The notes under the pieces: model-generated
What the model saw: only the letters and a program-made list of their open reading frames with translations
What the model was told of the DNA's origin: nothing
Database searches by the model: none
Translations under genes and position numbers: made by a program
In this document: in pieces, positions 25,635 to 34,468 of the stretch
How the letters are laid out: each line of letters begins with the position of its first letter
Position numbering within the stretch: the first letter of the stretch is position 1
Origin: Muribaculaceae bacterium
GTDB taxonomy: Bacteria > Bacteroidota > Bacteroidia > Bacteroidales > Muribaculaceae
Assembly: GCA_029060725.1 (NCBI GenBank)
Contig: JAIDTL010000068.1
Coordinates: 1-36,357, forward strand
DNA: 36,357 nucleotides
Reading direction: 5' to 3'

Positions 25635-28439
25635 ATGAAACTTCGATTGCCTATTGTCATACATATACTCTACATCTTCGCACTCCTCCTTTCATGTGCT
25701 GATGAAACCGAGCTATACATTCCTACGGCGTCAGACAGGATAGGTTTTGAAGTCGGAAAGGAATGGAATTCAACTGAAAATGGCACAACTCGCTCTGAGA
25801 CTACCACGAAAAGGAGAATGATCTCAGCGACATCCATAGTAGGACAATTGCCGGAAGGACAGGATTCCTTGTTTCTTCATGTCGTCGAAGATGTAATGCC
25901 TGTAGAAGAGCCACAGAATACAGCGACCCGGAGCGTACTGCGTCCGGGATCCCATTATACAAAGATAGCTCTGTCGGCCTATAGGTATCTCTCCGGAACA
26001 TGGAACGAGACCCAGACCCCCAATTACTTCAACAACGTTACACTGGACGTGACAGCACAGTCAGCGTATACCGACTATGTATGGCCAGGGGAAAAGTATT
26101 CACTTCGTTTCTTCGGGACTGCCCCCTCAGGGCACGGCACCCTGTCGGCTTCCGACAAACCGGGTTATCCGACACTCGACTATACAGTACCCACCGAGAT
26201 ATCGAAACAGGTCTCACTCATCACGGTATTCTCGGAAGAATATCGAGGTGACTTCCGCCAATACGTACCGCTTAACTTCCATCATGTGACATCCTCAATC
26301 TATTTCAAGGAAGCCGACGGACTCGTCCCCGGATCAATCAAAAGCATCAGCCTGAAGGGACTCTACGGAAGCGGCACATATAACTTCAAGACCGACAGCT
26401 GGACCAACCTCCACAACCGCGCATCATATACATCCACTCTCGAAAAAAGAGTGACAGGAATGGATGGAGAGGACATCACCGACTACCTGACGGCTTTCAC
26501 TGTATTACCTCAGCAGACCCCGGAGGAGGCTGCTGTTGAAGTAGTGTATACGGATGACTACACTAAAGAGGAACGCACCATGAGGGGAGTACTGTCATGC
26601 CGTTTCGAAGCAGGAAAGCGCTACGACATCTACATCTCTCCTCAATCAATACGCTGCGAGTATTCTCTCGGAATTAATTTTACAAATACTTTTCCGCCTG
26701 TTTTTGAGTATATGCCTACGGAGGGTTCCGGTCAAAGCCCATATTACATTGACTTAGCTATACCTAAAGACCGGCCCATCGATGCAGATCCTAAACGTGT
26801 GAGACTATTGAGGACCATCATTCAGAAAGGCAAGGAAAACGAAGAGGAATATCTTGAGCTGGTAAAAGACTGCAATCTTGAATTCTATAAATACAATCCG
26901 TCTTCAAGAAAATATGACATACCGATAAAAATCACCGAGACAATGCTTTCGGACATAACTTACAATGGAGTTAACGATTATTATAAGTATACATATTATA
27001 ACTTTCATGTAAAGAAGCCACCGGTATCAGATGGCGCCATAGACAGGGCACTTAAAGAGATGCCTGAATACGGAAGCGATGAAAGGCCATACAATCTGTC
27101 GAATGCTACGGGAGATACTGCGGTGCAAAACACTGCGAACTGCTACATAGTAAACGCTCCCGGCACATATTCCATACCAATTGTCTACGGCAACGCTATA
27201 AAGAACGGCGAGATGAACACAAAGAGCCTTACGACAGACTGGTTTACCACTAACACTCAAATGGAGCGAACCCCAAAAATCGGAGTGCTTTCAGCTCGTT
27301 CAAAAGGTAGTGTAACGTATGTGGAAAAGACCCTTTCATCACCGTATATCGTAGACCACAAGCCTGCTACGACTACACCCGCCAACTATATAAAGTCAGC
27401 AAAAATACTGTGGCAGTCTCCTATGAATGATGGCCAAAACGATATAATAACCGATTTACGGCTGTCTGATGACCGACGGACCCTCACCTTCAAGATCAAC
27501 AGATCTGACATACGTCAAGGCAATGCTCTTATCGCCATCATCGGCACATACGAAATGTGGAGCTGGCACATCTGGATTACCGATTACGTTCCGGGACAAA
27601 ACGACAAGACATTGGTGAACGAGGCAGGTAAAAGGTATACTGTCATGCCTTGCTACTTAGGTTGGGTAGACCAACGGGAAGGAAACGACAGGCAAATATG
27701 TCGTATGGTAGTCAATGTCAAGGGCACGAAGAAACGCTTTGAATGTTATCCCCGGATACCGGCCGCCCTGAACATGTATGGCGAATCTCCTCTATATCAA
27801 TGGGGGAGGTCGATGCCGTTCATGAATCCTCTGACATCGCCGATATCGTATACCCAATATAACGCCACTTTGAACAAACCATTGATATTCAGTCAATGCA
27901 GTCCGATGATAGTATTTAGTGAAACACAATCCAGATCATTCAATACTTCTATAAACGCCTGGAATTGGATCAACACCAATGCCATCTATACTTCCAGCTA
28001 TTCAGGCGACATCACTGAAGCTAAGTCCTGGAATACGGGAGAAACTGTAAAATCGATTTATGATCCGTGTCCGGTAGGATACTGCATTCCAATGGGGGAT
28101 ACATTCACCGGACTGAGTGACCACTGGTTGAGTTGGAGTTCAAATTCCTATCTTGTCAAAGACAGTCAGTACTCCAATGCCGATGAGATCTATTGCAATC
28201 CCTTTGAACTTGATCCGGAAGACACCTATATACTTCCGCTAATACCTAAAGTGATTATTGCGCAAAAAAACTTTCTTTCACAGTCAGACTGGGGTCTCTG
28301 GACATCCTCCATTCAATATCAATCCGGTAATAATGGCAGTCCCTATGGACACGCAGTTTTCAGAAATCAACAAACCATTGATCCAAGAGCCGCCCCTACA
28401 GCCTGTCTGTTACAGGTCATACCGATGAGGGAGCCTTAG
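25635..28439 (+). CDS. DUF4906 lipoprotein, probable fimbrial tip or adhesin subunit
   Basis: A 934-residue lipoprotein (LLLSC, C21) starting at the ATG at 25635; an upstream TTG at 25629 is less likely. The body matches DUF4906, with the marks ANCYIVNAPGTYSIPIVYGN (near 495) and YDPCPVGYCIP (near 812), both seen in large fimbrial proteins of Bacteroidales. It is the last and largest gene of the fimbrial operon, and size and position suggest a tip or adhesin role. The target it binds is unknown. Confidence 0.84.
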   Translation: MKLRLPIVIHILYIFALLLSCADETELYIPTASDRIGFEVGKEWNSTENGTTRSETTTKRRMISATSIVGQLPEGQDSLFLHVVEDVMPVEEPQNTATRSVLRPGSHYTKIALSAYRYLSGTWNETQTPNYFNNVTLDVTAQSAYTDYVWPGEKYSLRFFGTAPSGHGTLSASDKPGYPTLDYTVPTEISKQVSLITVFSEEYRGDFRQYVPLNFHHVTSSIYFKEADGLVPGSIKSISLKGLYGSGTYNFKTDSWTNLHNRASYTSTLEKRVTGMDGEDITDYLTAFTVLPQQTPEEAAVEVVYTDDYTKEERTMRGVLSCRFEAGKRYDIYISPQSIRCEYSLGINFTNTFPPVFEYMPTEGSGQSPYYIDLAIPKDRPIDADPKRVRLLRTIIQKGKENEEEYLELVKDCNLEFYKYNPSSRKYDIPIKITETMLSDITYNGVNDYYKYTYYNFHVKKPPVSDGAIDRALKEMPEYGSDERPYNLSNATGDTAVQNTANCYIVNAPGTYSIPIVYGNAIKNGEMNTKSLTTDWFTTNTQMERTPKIGVLSARSKGSVTYVEKTLSSPYIVDHKPATTTPANYIKSAKILWQSPMNDGQNDIITDLRLSDDRRTLTFKINRSDIRQGNALIAIIGTYEMWSWHIWITDYVPGQNDKTLVNEAGKRYTVMPCYLGWVDQREGNDRQICRMVVNVKGTKKRFECYPRIPAALNMYGESPLYQWGRSMPFMNPLTSPISYTQYNATLNKPLIFSQCSPMIVFSETQSRSFNTSINAWNWINTNAIYTSSYSGDITEAKSWNTGETVKSIYDPCPVGYCIPMGDTFTGLSDHWLSWSSNSYLVKDSQYSNADEIYCNPFELDPEDTYILPLIPKVIIAQKNFLSQSDWGLWTSSIQYQSGNNGSPYGHAVFRNQQTIDPRAAPTACLLQVIPMREP

Positions 28440-28493
28440 AGTTAGTTGTCAGATTTCATCAAATATTTTTCCTCCGACGACACACAATAAAGA

Positions 28494-28523
28494 AATCAGC
28501 TGGGCAGTACTGTCCGGCTGATT
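28494..28523 (+). terminator. Stem-loop after the fimbrial operon
   Basis: AATCAGC at 28494-28500 pairs with GCTGATT at 28517-28523, with further pairing of TGGGCAG and CTGTCCG. It starts 55 bp after the DUF4906 stop. No T-run follows directly, so the strength is uncertain. Confidence 0.6.
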
Positions 28524-28626
28524 CCGTATCTTCACTGCAGAGGGGATGGATGGAAGTCGGGATTGTGGGGGACTTGATATGTTGGATTTTTAGAGAGGTA
28601 AATATGGAAGTTTCATGGAAATTTTG

Positions 28627-28634
28627 TATCTTTG
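28627..28634 (+). promoter_or_regulatory. Bacteroidetes -7 box for ROK-manA
   Basis: TATCTTTG matches TAnnTTTG, and the ATG at 28659 is 25 bp later. The box covers an alternative in-frame TTG at 28632, so translation cannot start there if this promoter is used. The -33 region is weak. Confidence 0.65.
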
Positions 28635-28658
28635 TGCTTTAAATCATTAGAATTAGAT

Positions 28659-29768
28659 ATGTATAGGCACGATGATAGAGTGGTGGTGACGCTGGATGCG
28701 GGGGGAACTAATCTGGTGTTTGGGGCTATGAGAGGGTGTGAGTATGTCAACAATACTATTACATACCCTTCCAATGCCCATGATCTCGACCTTTGTCTGG
28801 ATACGATGATAAAGGGTTTCAGGGAGGTAATTGAGTCGCTGGATGAGAAACCTGTGGCTATCAGTTTTGCTTTTCCGGGTCCGGCGGATTATCCTAATGG
28901 CGTCATTGGCGGATATCTGCCAAATTTCCCATCTTTCCGTGACGGTGTAGCTCTCGGACCAATGCTTGAGCATGAGTTTGGAATACCGGTTTTCATCAAT
29001 AATGATGGAGATCTGTTTGCTTACGGTGAGGCTCTTTGCGGTGCTTTGCCTGATGTCAACCGGCGCTTGAAAGAAGCGGGCAGCAATAAGCATTTTAAGA
29101 ATATGCTCGGTTATACTTTTGGCACTGGTTTTGGAGTTGGAATTATGGTGAACGGCCAGCTCAACCGTGGAGATAATTCTTGCGTGGAGACTTTTTGCTT
29201 GCCGCATAAGACCAAAGCCGGGATTATTGTGGAGGATGGCGTGGCTGTGCGTGCCATAAAACGAGTATATGCGGAGGCTTCGGGAGATTATGGCCATAAT
29301 TTCGAACCTAAGGAAATTTGTGAGATAGCAGATGGTAAACGAGAGGGTAATGTAGAGGCCGCCAGAAAGGCTTTTGCTGAGTTTGGAGAGATTGCCGGCA
29401 ATGCGATGTCTATTGCTGCACAGTTGGTAGACGGTATCATTGTGATTGGCGGTGGTATTACTGCCGCCCGACAATGGATTCTGCCTTCGTTGCTCAAAGA
29501 GCTTCGTTCTGAACTTGCTACTCTTGGTGGAGATAGCGTCAGAAGAGTGCAGATGGAAGTGTTTGACCTTGATGATCCTAAAGAGTTTGAACGCTTTGCA
29601 AAGGGCAATGTGAAACGTATTAATGTTAGGGGCACTAATCTTTCGGTGGAATATGACGATATGAAGCGAATTGGTGTGACCTTTTCAAAACTTGGGGCGA
29701 GCAAGGCAATATCTGCAGGGGCTTATTCGTTTGCTCTTTCAAAGATAGATGAAGAAGAAAATGATTAA
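28659..29768 (+). CDS. ROK family sugar kinase
   Basis: A 369-residue ROK/actin-fold protein. It shows the phosphate motif LDAGGTN near residue 12, NNDGDLFAYGEAL with the expected catalytic Asp, GTGFGVGIMVNGQ and a late IIVIGGGITAA. The Zn-binding CxCGxxGC motif common in ROK sugar kinases is absent; the corresponding region reads SCVETFCLPHKTKAG. I start at 28659 because the predicted -7 box covers the upstream TTG. It overlaps manA by up to 20 bp, so a mannose or fructose kinase feeding the isomerase is plausible. Confidence 0.86.
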   Translation: MYRHDDRVVVTLDAGGTNLVFGAMRGCEYVNNTITYPSNAHDLDLCLDTMIKGFREVIESLDEKPVAISFAFPGPADYPNGVIGGYLPNFPSFRDGVALGPMLEHEFGIPVFINNDGDLFAYGEALCGALPDVNRRLKEAGSNKHFKNMLGYTFGTGFGVGIMVNGQLNRGDNSCVETFCLPHKTKAGIIVEDGVAVRAIKRVYAEASGDYGHNFEPKEICEIADGKREGNVEAARKAFAEFGEIAGNAMSIAAQLVDGIIVIGGGITAARQWILPSLLKELRSELATLGGDSVRRVQMEVFDLDDPKEFERFAKGNVKRINVRGTNLSVEYDDMKRIGVTFSKLGASKAISAGAYSFALSKIDEEEND

Positions 29769-30714
29769 GAAGGAACCTATACGCTTTGCTCCGTATTTTA
29801 AAAGTGTGATATGGGGTGGCGAAAAGATATGCAAATATAAAGGTGTTGAGCAGCATGAGTCAAATATTGGGGAGAGCTGGGAGATATCGGAAGTGCGCGG
29901 GCACGAATCCGTAGTGTCTGAAGGACCCTATAAGGGGATGCTGATTACTGAGCTCATCGAAATGTTTGGCTCAGAATTGGTAGGGAAGGATGTGATGGAT
30001 CGTTATGACGGGAAATTCCCGCTGCTTGTGAAGCTGATAGATGCTAACGACAATCTTTCGGTGCAAGTGCATCCTGATGATGAGCTTGCAATGGCGCGCC
30101 ATGGAAGTCTGGGTAAAAGCGAGATGTGGTATATAATTGAAGCAGAGAAAGATGCTAAAATATATTCAGGACTGAATCGCCCGTTGACACCAGAGGAATA
30201 TGTGGGAAAAGTAAGTGATGACTCAATTGAAGATGTGCTTGCTATCCACGATTCTCACCCGGGAGACGTATTCTTTCTTCCTGCCGGGAGAGTGCATTCG
30301 ATAGGCGCAGGAAATCTTCTTGCTGAGATTCAGGAGTCGAGCGACATTACTTATCGCATTTATGACTATGGACGTAGGGATGCTCAAGGCAATACTCGCG
30401 AACTGCATACAGAATTGGCTAAGGATGCCATAGACTATACTCATTACGATGACTATAAGAGCGAACCGGCAGACGACAGCTTAGCTGAAGTTGAGATCGC
30501 CAAATGCGATCATTTCTCGGTGAATAGGATTCTGCTTGATGGGAAAATGCAATTACAGTATGATGATTCGTCGTTTACAGTCTTGATGTGTCTGGAGGGT
30601 GAGGTAAATATTGGGGATATGATGATTAAAAAAGGGGAGACCGTGTTATTGCCCGCAGCAATGACTTATGTGACTCTTGTAGGGAAAGGAGTATTGCTTG
30701 CGGCAAGAAGTTAG
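29749..30714 (+). CDS. manA: Mannose-6-phosphate isomerase, class I
   Basis: A 321-residue cupin-fold isomerase interconverting mannose 6-phosphate and fructose 6-phosphate. Zn ligands Q106, H108 (VQVHPDD), E125 (GKSEMWY) and H183 (PAGRVHSIGAG) are visible, and a second C-terminal cupin part completes the fold. Two starts are possible: ATG 29749, overlapping the ROK gene by 20 bp, or ATG 29761, overlapping by 8 bp. Length fits the short bacterial type. The two genes are evidently one transcription unit. Confidence 0.94.
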   Translation: MKKKMIKKEPIRFAPYFKSVIWGGEKICKYKGVEQHESNIGESWEISEVRGHESVVSEGPYKGMLITELIEMFGSELVGKDVMDRYDGKFPLLVKLIDANDNLSVQVHPDDELAMARHGSLGKSEMWYIIEAEKDAKIYSGLNRPLTPEEYVGKVSDDSIEDVLAIHDSHPGDVFFLPAGRVHSIGAGNLLAEIQESSDITYRIYDYGRRDAQGNTRELHTELAKDAIDYTHYDDYKSEPADDSLAEVEIAKCDHFSVNRILLDGKMQLQYDDSSFTVLMCLEGEVNIGDMMIKKGETVLLPAAMTYVTLVGKGVLLAARS

Positions 30715-30747
30715 AATTTTAGAACTTTATCATAAATTGGGGGGTCT

Positions 30748-31389
30748 TTAGAGTTGACCCTGTTCGATTAAGAAGGCGATGCGGTCGATGATTGCGTCAT
30801 CTTTGTTTGATTCCGGATGAAAGCCGGCTTTCATGTTCATTCCGAAGAATTTTCCAAAGGTTTGCCAAAATCCAGCCCGGAAACTGCCTAAGAATGCTTT
30901 TACGATGCTGAATGAACTTTGATCTGTCTCGCGGTTTATGAGCTTGAGCAGTATTTTACCTTGATTTTTGGTCATGGTCTTGACTACGGGCTTGTATTGC
31001 TCGAAGATGTCTTTTTCGAGACGTTTAAGATGCTTTTCACGTGTCTTTTCATCGGGTATAGTGAGGATATACTCGTAGGTCTCACATAAAGTTGCGAATG
31101 CGAGTTTGGCGTAGGGGAGAGTCTTGCGGACATCGCGCACTGTCTTCCAGTAGAAGTCTTCCTGCTTTTTATTCTTAAACTTCATCGGAGGGTAGACGTG
31201 GAAGTCTTTGAAGATAGTCATGCGCACAGAGTCTCCGTATTCGTCAACGAAGCGATAGTAGCCTTTGACCGGGTTGACCTTTACTTTAAGTTCGCCTTGG
31301 TATTCCGGGATTTCGGGCACGTCGGCGCGGCTGCCGAGGGCGACGGCGGCTAAAATAAGGGTCAATATTAGTCTTAATGCATGATGCAT
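30748..31389 (-). CDS. DUF4294 family exported protein
   Basis: A 213-residue protein with an N-terminal signal sequence (about 1-22), matching DUF4294, a Bacteroidetes family of unknown function. The conserved-looking part is YPPMKFKNKKQEDFYWKTVRDVRKTLPYAKLA (in pieces around 65-100). The C-terminal half is helical and basic, with no catalytic motif that I recognise. It lies 175 bp after the WbqC gene on the same strand, separated by a triplicated palindromic repeat. It ends 33 bp from the manA stop; no clear terminator is seen between the convergent genes. Confidence 0.82.
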   Translation of the reverse strand: MHHALRLILTLILAAVALGSRADVPEIPEYQGELKVKVNPVKGYYRFVDEYGDSVRMTIFKDFHVYPPMKFKNKKQEDFYWKTVRDVRKTLPYAKLAFATLCETYEYILTIPDEKTREKHLKRLEKDIFEQYKPVVKTMTKNQGKILLKLINRETDQSSFSIVKAFLGSFRAGFWQTFGKFFGMNMKAGFHPESNKDDAIIDRIAFLIEQGQL

Positions 31390-31408
31390 ATTTTTTTTAT
31401 CATAAAGC

Positions 31409-31600
31409 GCCTCTCCGAGGCTACAGAGATTTTGTCATTCTTACCCCAGGCTGAAGCCTGGGGTTTTTGCATGAACATCAGCTCTCCGAGCTGATAAGAT
31501 TTCGTTTCTATAGCCTCAGGTAGAAGCCTGGGGTTTTAGCATGAACATCAGCTCGGAGAGCTGATTAGGTTTCTATTGGTGGGAGGCTGGAAAGCCTCCC
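31409..31600. repeat. Triplicated ~70-bp double-palindrome element
   Basis: Three tandem units each contain two palindromes. First-type palindromes: 31409-31421 (GCCTCTCCGAGGC), 31477-31495 (ATCAGCTCTCCGAGCTGAT), 31547-31565 (with GGA centre). Second-type: 31444-31463 (CCCCAGGCTGAAGCCTGGGG), 31514-31533, 31581-31600 (GGGAGGCTGGAAAGCCTCCC). Spacings are 67-70 bp, and GCATGAAC recurs before the second and third units. The third unit includes the stop codon and last codons of the WbqC gene. This is REP/BIME-like. Confidence 0.87.
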
Positions 31601-32125
31601 TTCCATAAGGAGGAAGATGGAGTCGGGTCCGAGTCGGAAGAGTGGCTCAAGGAAGGAGTGTGCGGGATTGATTTTTGATTCCAGTCTCTTTGCGATATTC
31701 TCGTATCTTACAGGATTTTTGTCCCTAAGCTTTTTAATCTCTTCGATAGTGTCACGATATCCGAGAAAGTCCATCATCTTTTCCATTAATAAAACGTTAA
31801 GGAGGACAAGATGTTGCGGATAATTTACAATTACAGATGCTAATTCAGGAAAAATATGCACGAAATATGGTTCCTTACCGTATGCAGCCTCAATAGCACC
31901 AAGATGAATCCTTGTCCAGTCGCCATGGTCTGAAATTTCCAGATTTTCCGGTTTCAGACGCTTGGCGGCAGAACTGCCTCCTACTATTGGCACTGTCAGG
32001 ATCATCCCTTCGGGATTGTTTGACTCAATAAGTGTCCGGGTGTAGTCGCGGGTCTTGAGTGAACTCGAAGAGACTTTGCCTTGTAGCCAAGCTGTAGAAG
32101 CAAGGTATGGAGGTATTATTTCCAT
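31565..32125 (-). CDS. WbqC family protein
   Basis: A 186-residue protein matching the WbqC-like family, found in surface-polysaccharide clusters but also alone in Bacteroidetes. It lacks a signal peptide. The middle section (HLGAIEAAYGKEPYFVHIFPEL) and the HSFLEPLFRLGPDS near the C-terminus are typical. The start overlaps the lepB stop by 10 bp, and the last residues (about 10 codons, SSLPPIET) and the stop codon lie inside a palindromic repeat, so the native C-terminus may have been replaced. The biochemical function is not established. Confidence 0.84.
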   Translation of the reverse strand: MEIIPPYLASTAWLQGKVSSSSLKTRDYTRTLIESNNPEGMILTVPIVGGSSAAKRLKPENLEISDHGDWTRIHLGAIEAAYGKEPYFVHIFPELASVIVNYPQHLVLLNVLLMEKMMDFLGYRDTIEEIKKLRDKNPVRYENIAKRLESKINPAHSFLEPLFRLGPDSIFLLMEGRLSSLPPIET

Positions 32126-33546
32126 TTATTGTCTTTGTCAGGATTGGCATTGCGCAGGATTCGATCCCAGCGTATCTTGCCATCAAAGAGACCCTTCTCT
32201 TCATCGAAAGAAGCGAGGATGAACATCGGGCTTCCCACGATATGGTCTTCAGGGACAAATCCCCAATAGCGTGAGTCGGCAGAACGGTCGCGATTGTCGC
32301 CTTGCATCCAGTAATAATCCATCTTGAAGGTGTATCTGTCGGTCTCTTTGCCATTGATGAAGATTTTCCCGTCTTTTACCTGAAGGTCGTTGCCCTCGTA
32401 TGTGCGGATTGCGCGTTCGTAGATAGGGAGATTATGCAAAGTCAATTTCAGAGTGCTCCCTTTCTTCGGGATCCATATCTCACCCATATCCGGACGAGTC
32501 CAGCCATATTCATTTCCGAGTGGGAACATTCCGCCAAGATCATAGAATCCTGTCTGAGATTCCTTGACCAAATCTCCAATAACTTCCGGCCAGCTCTCAA
32601 CGATTGACTTGGCTTCCTTTGTGAGCGGAACGTCATAGAACATATATGGGATTCCATCTACTTGGATTGGCGCACTGCCATGATCTTCGGCACGCACACC
32701 GATTTCTTGCCATTTTTCGAGCGGAATGATACCTTTTACTGGAATTACATAGTTGAACTGGACATTCTCTGCATCTTCGATTGGCTTGCCATTTATGTAG
32801 ATTACGTCATCCTTAATTTGGAGACGCTCGCCGGGAAGACCAATGGCTCGCTTTACGTAGTTTTCACGACGGTCGACAGGACGGATCACGATGTCGCCAA
32901 ACATCGCCTTGTTAGCTTCTATATATGCCTTAGGGTCCTCAATGCCACGACGGCTCAGCTCATAGCAAATCTGATAGTAATCCGGATTTGGGATTTTTGT
33001 CGCTACAGTGTCGCCGTTGGGATAGTTGAATACGACAATGTCGCCACGTTCGATGTTGCGGATGCCTGCAAGTCGGTGATATTTGAGTTGCGGCTCATCT
33101 ATATAGCTCTTGGTGTTGATTATTGGGAGCGTGTGCTGGGCGAGGGGAAAGTGGAGCGGGGTCTGAGGCACACGGGGTCCGTAAATGGTCTTATTCACCC
33201 ATAGGTAGTCGCCTACAAGGAGCGACTTCTCAAGAGAAGAGGAAGGAATCTTATAGTTTTGCCCAATAAAAGCAAAGATGAAGTAGACCAGAATGAGGGC
33301 GTAGATGATAGCGTCGATCCATGAAAATACGGTCCGAACGGGTTCTTTTGTCTTTTTCCACCAGGTCCATGGGATGTAGCCTGTAATATAAATGTCAACG
33401 AGCAGAAGCCAAATCAGCAGGAGCCATGGATTTTGCATCCATATCACCCAAAGGAAGAAGATTAAAGATACTATGCCGAAGCGCACCCAACGTGTTGGGC
33501 GTATGCTTTTCAGTCGATTGCGGAGGTCAGAAAAAAATGAGTTCAT
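32116..33546 (-). CDS. lepB: Signal peptidase I
   Basis: A 476-residue type I signal peptidase, long because Bacteroidetes enzymes carry inserted segments. Three N-terminal membrane segments (about 22-60 and 75-96) precede the Ser/Lys dyad: S104 in IPSSSLEKSLLVGD and K232 in ENYVKRAIGLPGE. A GDNRDRSADSRYWGFVP box near 427 matches box E. The residue after the nucleophile is Leu instead of the usual Met. It processes exported proteins at the inner membrane. It overlaps the WbqC gene by 10 bp and follows dapB after 80 bp. Confidence 0.95.
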   Translation of the reverse strand: MNSFFSDLRNRLKSIRPTRWVRFGIVSLIFFLWVIWMQNPWLLLIWLLLVDIYITGYIPWTWWKKTKEPVRTVFSWIDAIIYALILVYFIFAFIGQNYKIPSSSLEKSLLVGDYLWVNKTIYGPRVPQTPLHFPLAQHTLPIINTKSYIDEPQLKYHRLAGIRNIERGDIVVFNYPNGDTVATKIPNPDYYQICYELSRRGIEDPKAYIEANKAMFGDIVIRPVDRRENYVKRAIGLPGERLQIKDDVIYINGKPIEDAENVQFNYVIPVKGIIPLEKWQEIGVRAEDHGSAPIQVDGIPYMFYDVPLTKEAKSIVESWPEVIGDLVKESQTGFYDLGGMFPLGNEYGWTRPDMGEIWIPKKGSTLKLTLHNLPIYERAIRTYEGNDLQVKDGKIFINGKETDRYTFKMDYYWMQGDNRDRSADSRYWGFVPEDHIVGSPMFILASFDEEKGLFDGKIRWDRILRNANPDKDNKWK

Positions 33547-33577
33547 AATAATTTATAACGGAGCATTTGCTCGGTTA

Positions 33578-33619
33578 TTGCGTGTTGCGTGTCGCGTTTT
33601 GCAGATTGCGATGCGCGAT
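33578..33619. repeat. Degenerate 7-bp tandem array upstream of lepB
   Basis: Six 7-bp units (TTGCGTG, TTGCGTG, TCGCGTT, TTGCAGA, TTGCGAT, GCGCGAT) occupy most of the 80-bp space between the dapB stop and the lepB start, beginning 32 bp upstream of the lepB ATG on the minus strand. Confidence 0.75.
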
Positions 33620-33626
33620 ATGTGGG

Positions 33627-34454
33627 TTAGAATTTGAGCATGTCTTTCATTGTGAAGAAACCGGTCTGTCCTGATCCGAGTTTTAGAGGCCCCACGGAGA
33701 ATTTCTTGCATTTTTCTGCGAGCCATTCGGCTGCGAGGACTGCTCCTAATGCAAATCCTTCGCGGCTTTTTGCGGAGTGGGAAATGGTGATGGTGTCTTG
33801 TGGGGAGTCCCAAGTCACAGTGTGGATGCCAGGGACTTCGCCTTCTCTGCGGTGGGAGATGAAGAGTGTGCGGGAGTCTGTATCCTTCTGATTAGCGTCC
33901 TCATCACCGTGTTGATGATTTTCTGAGATCTCGGAAGATTCAGCCGATTCGGCGGGTTCTTTCCAGTTGTCGACTTTGTTAGATGCGGCTATCAGTTCTT
34001 CTGCAATGGTGATGGCTGTGCCGGAGGGGTGATCGAGTTTATGGATGTGGTGCACTTCCTCCATTGAGGGTGAGTACTGAGGGTATTCGTTCATTATTCC
34101 CGCGAGATAGCGGCTTACCGCCTCGAAGATATTGACTCCGATAGAAAAGTTGGAACTGTAGAGCAAGGCTCCTTTACCACTTTCGCATACGGACTTCACT
34201 GCCGGTAGAGAATCAAGCCAGCCTGTTGTGCCGCAGACGACGGGTACTCCTGCCGAAAAGCAGCGGAGCAGGTTGTTGACAGCGGTATTCGGTTGGGTAA
34301 ACTCAATTGCCACGTCAGATTTGCGGAATGCTTTTGAGTCGATGTCAGCTTCATTTTCGGCGTCGATGATGACGCTGATTTCGTGGCCTCTATCTCGAGC
34401 GATTTTCTCGATTATATGACCCATTTTGCCGTAGCCTATTATTGCGATTTTCAT
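33627..34454 (-). CDS. dapB: 4-hydroxy-tetrahydrodipicolinate reductase
   Basis: A 275-residue enzyme of the lysine/diaminopimelate pathway, reducing the dipicolinate intermediate with NAD(P)H. Evidence includes the Rossmann motif GYGKMG (7-12), CGTTGW (74-79) and the catalytic EVHHIHKLDHPSGTA (133-147, with H135/H136 and K139). Residues about 165-194 are an acidic, Glu/Ser/Asp/His-rich insertion not usual in the family, placed before the HRREG strand. The product feeds meso-DAP for peptidoglycan. A 9-bp tandem array ends 15 bp upstream of the ATG. Confidence 0.94.
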   Translation of the reverse strand: MKIAIIGYGKMGHIIEKIARDRGHEISVIIDAENEADIDSKAFRKSDVAIEFTQPNTAVNNLLRCFSAGVPVVCGTTGWLDSLPAVKSVCESGKGALLYSSNFSIGVNIFEAVSRYLAGIMNEYPQYSPSMEEVHHIHKLDHPSGTAITIAEELIAASNKVDNWKEPAESAESSEISENHQHGDEDANQKDTDSRTLFISHRREGEVPGIHTVTWDSPQDTITISHSAKSREGFALGAVLAAEWLAEKCKKFSVGPLKLGSGQTGFFTMKDMLKF

Positions 34455-34468
34455 ATTTTTATTTTTTA

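Noticed and set aside
31409..31600. Possible CRISPR array
   Set aside because: The three units are adjacent, each is itself palindromic in two places, and the parts between palindromes are also related; no unique spacers or cas genes are present.
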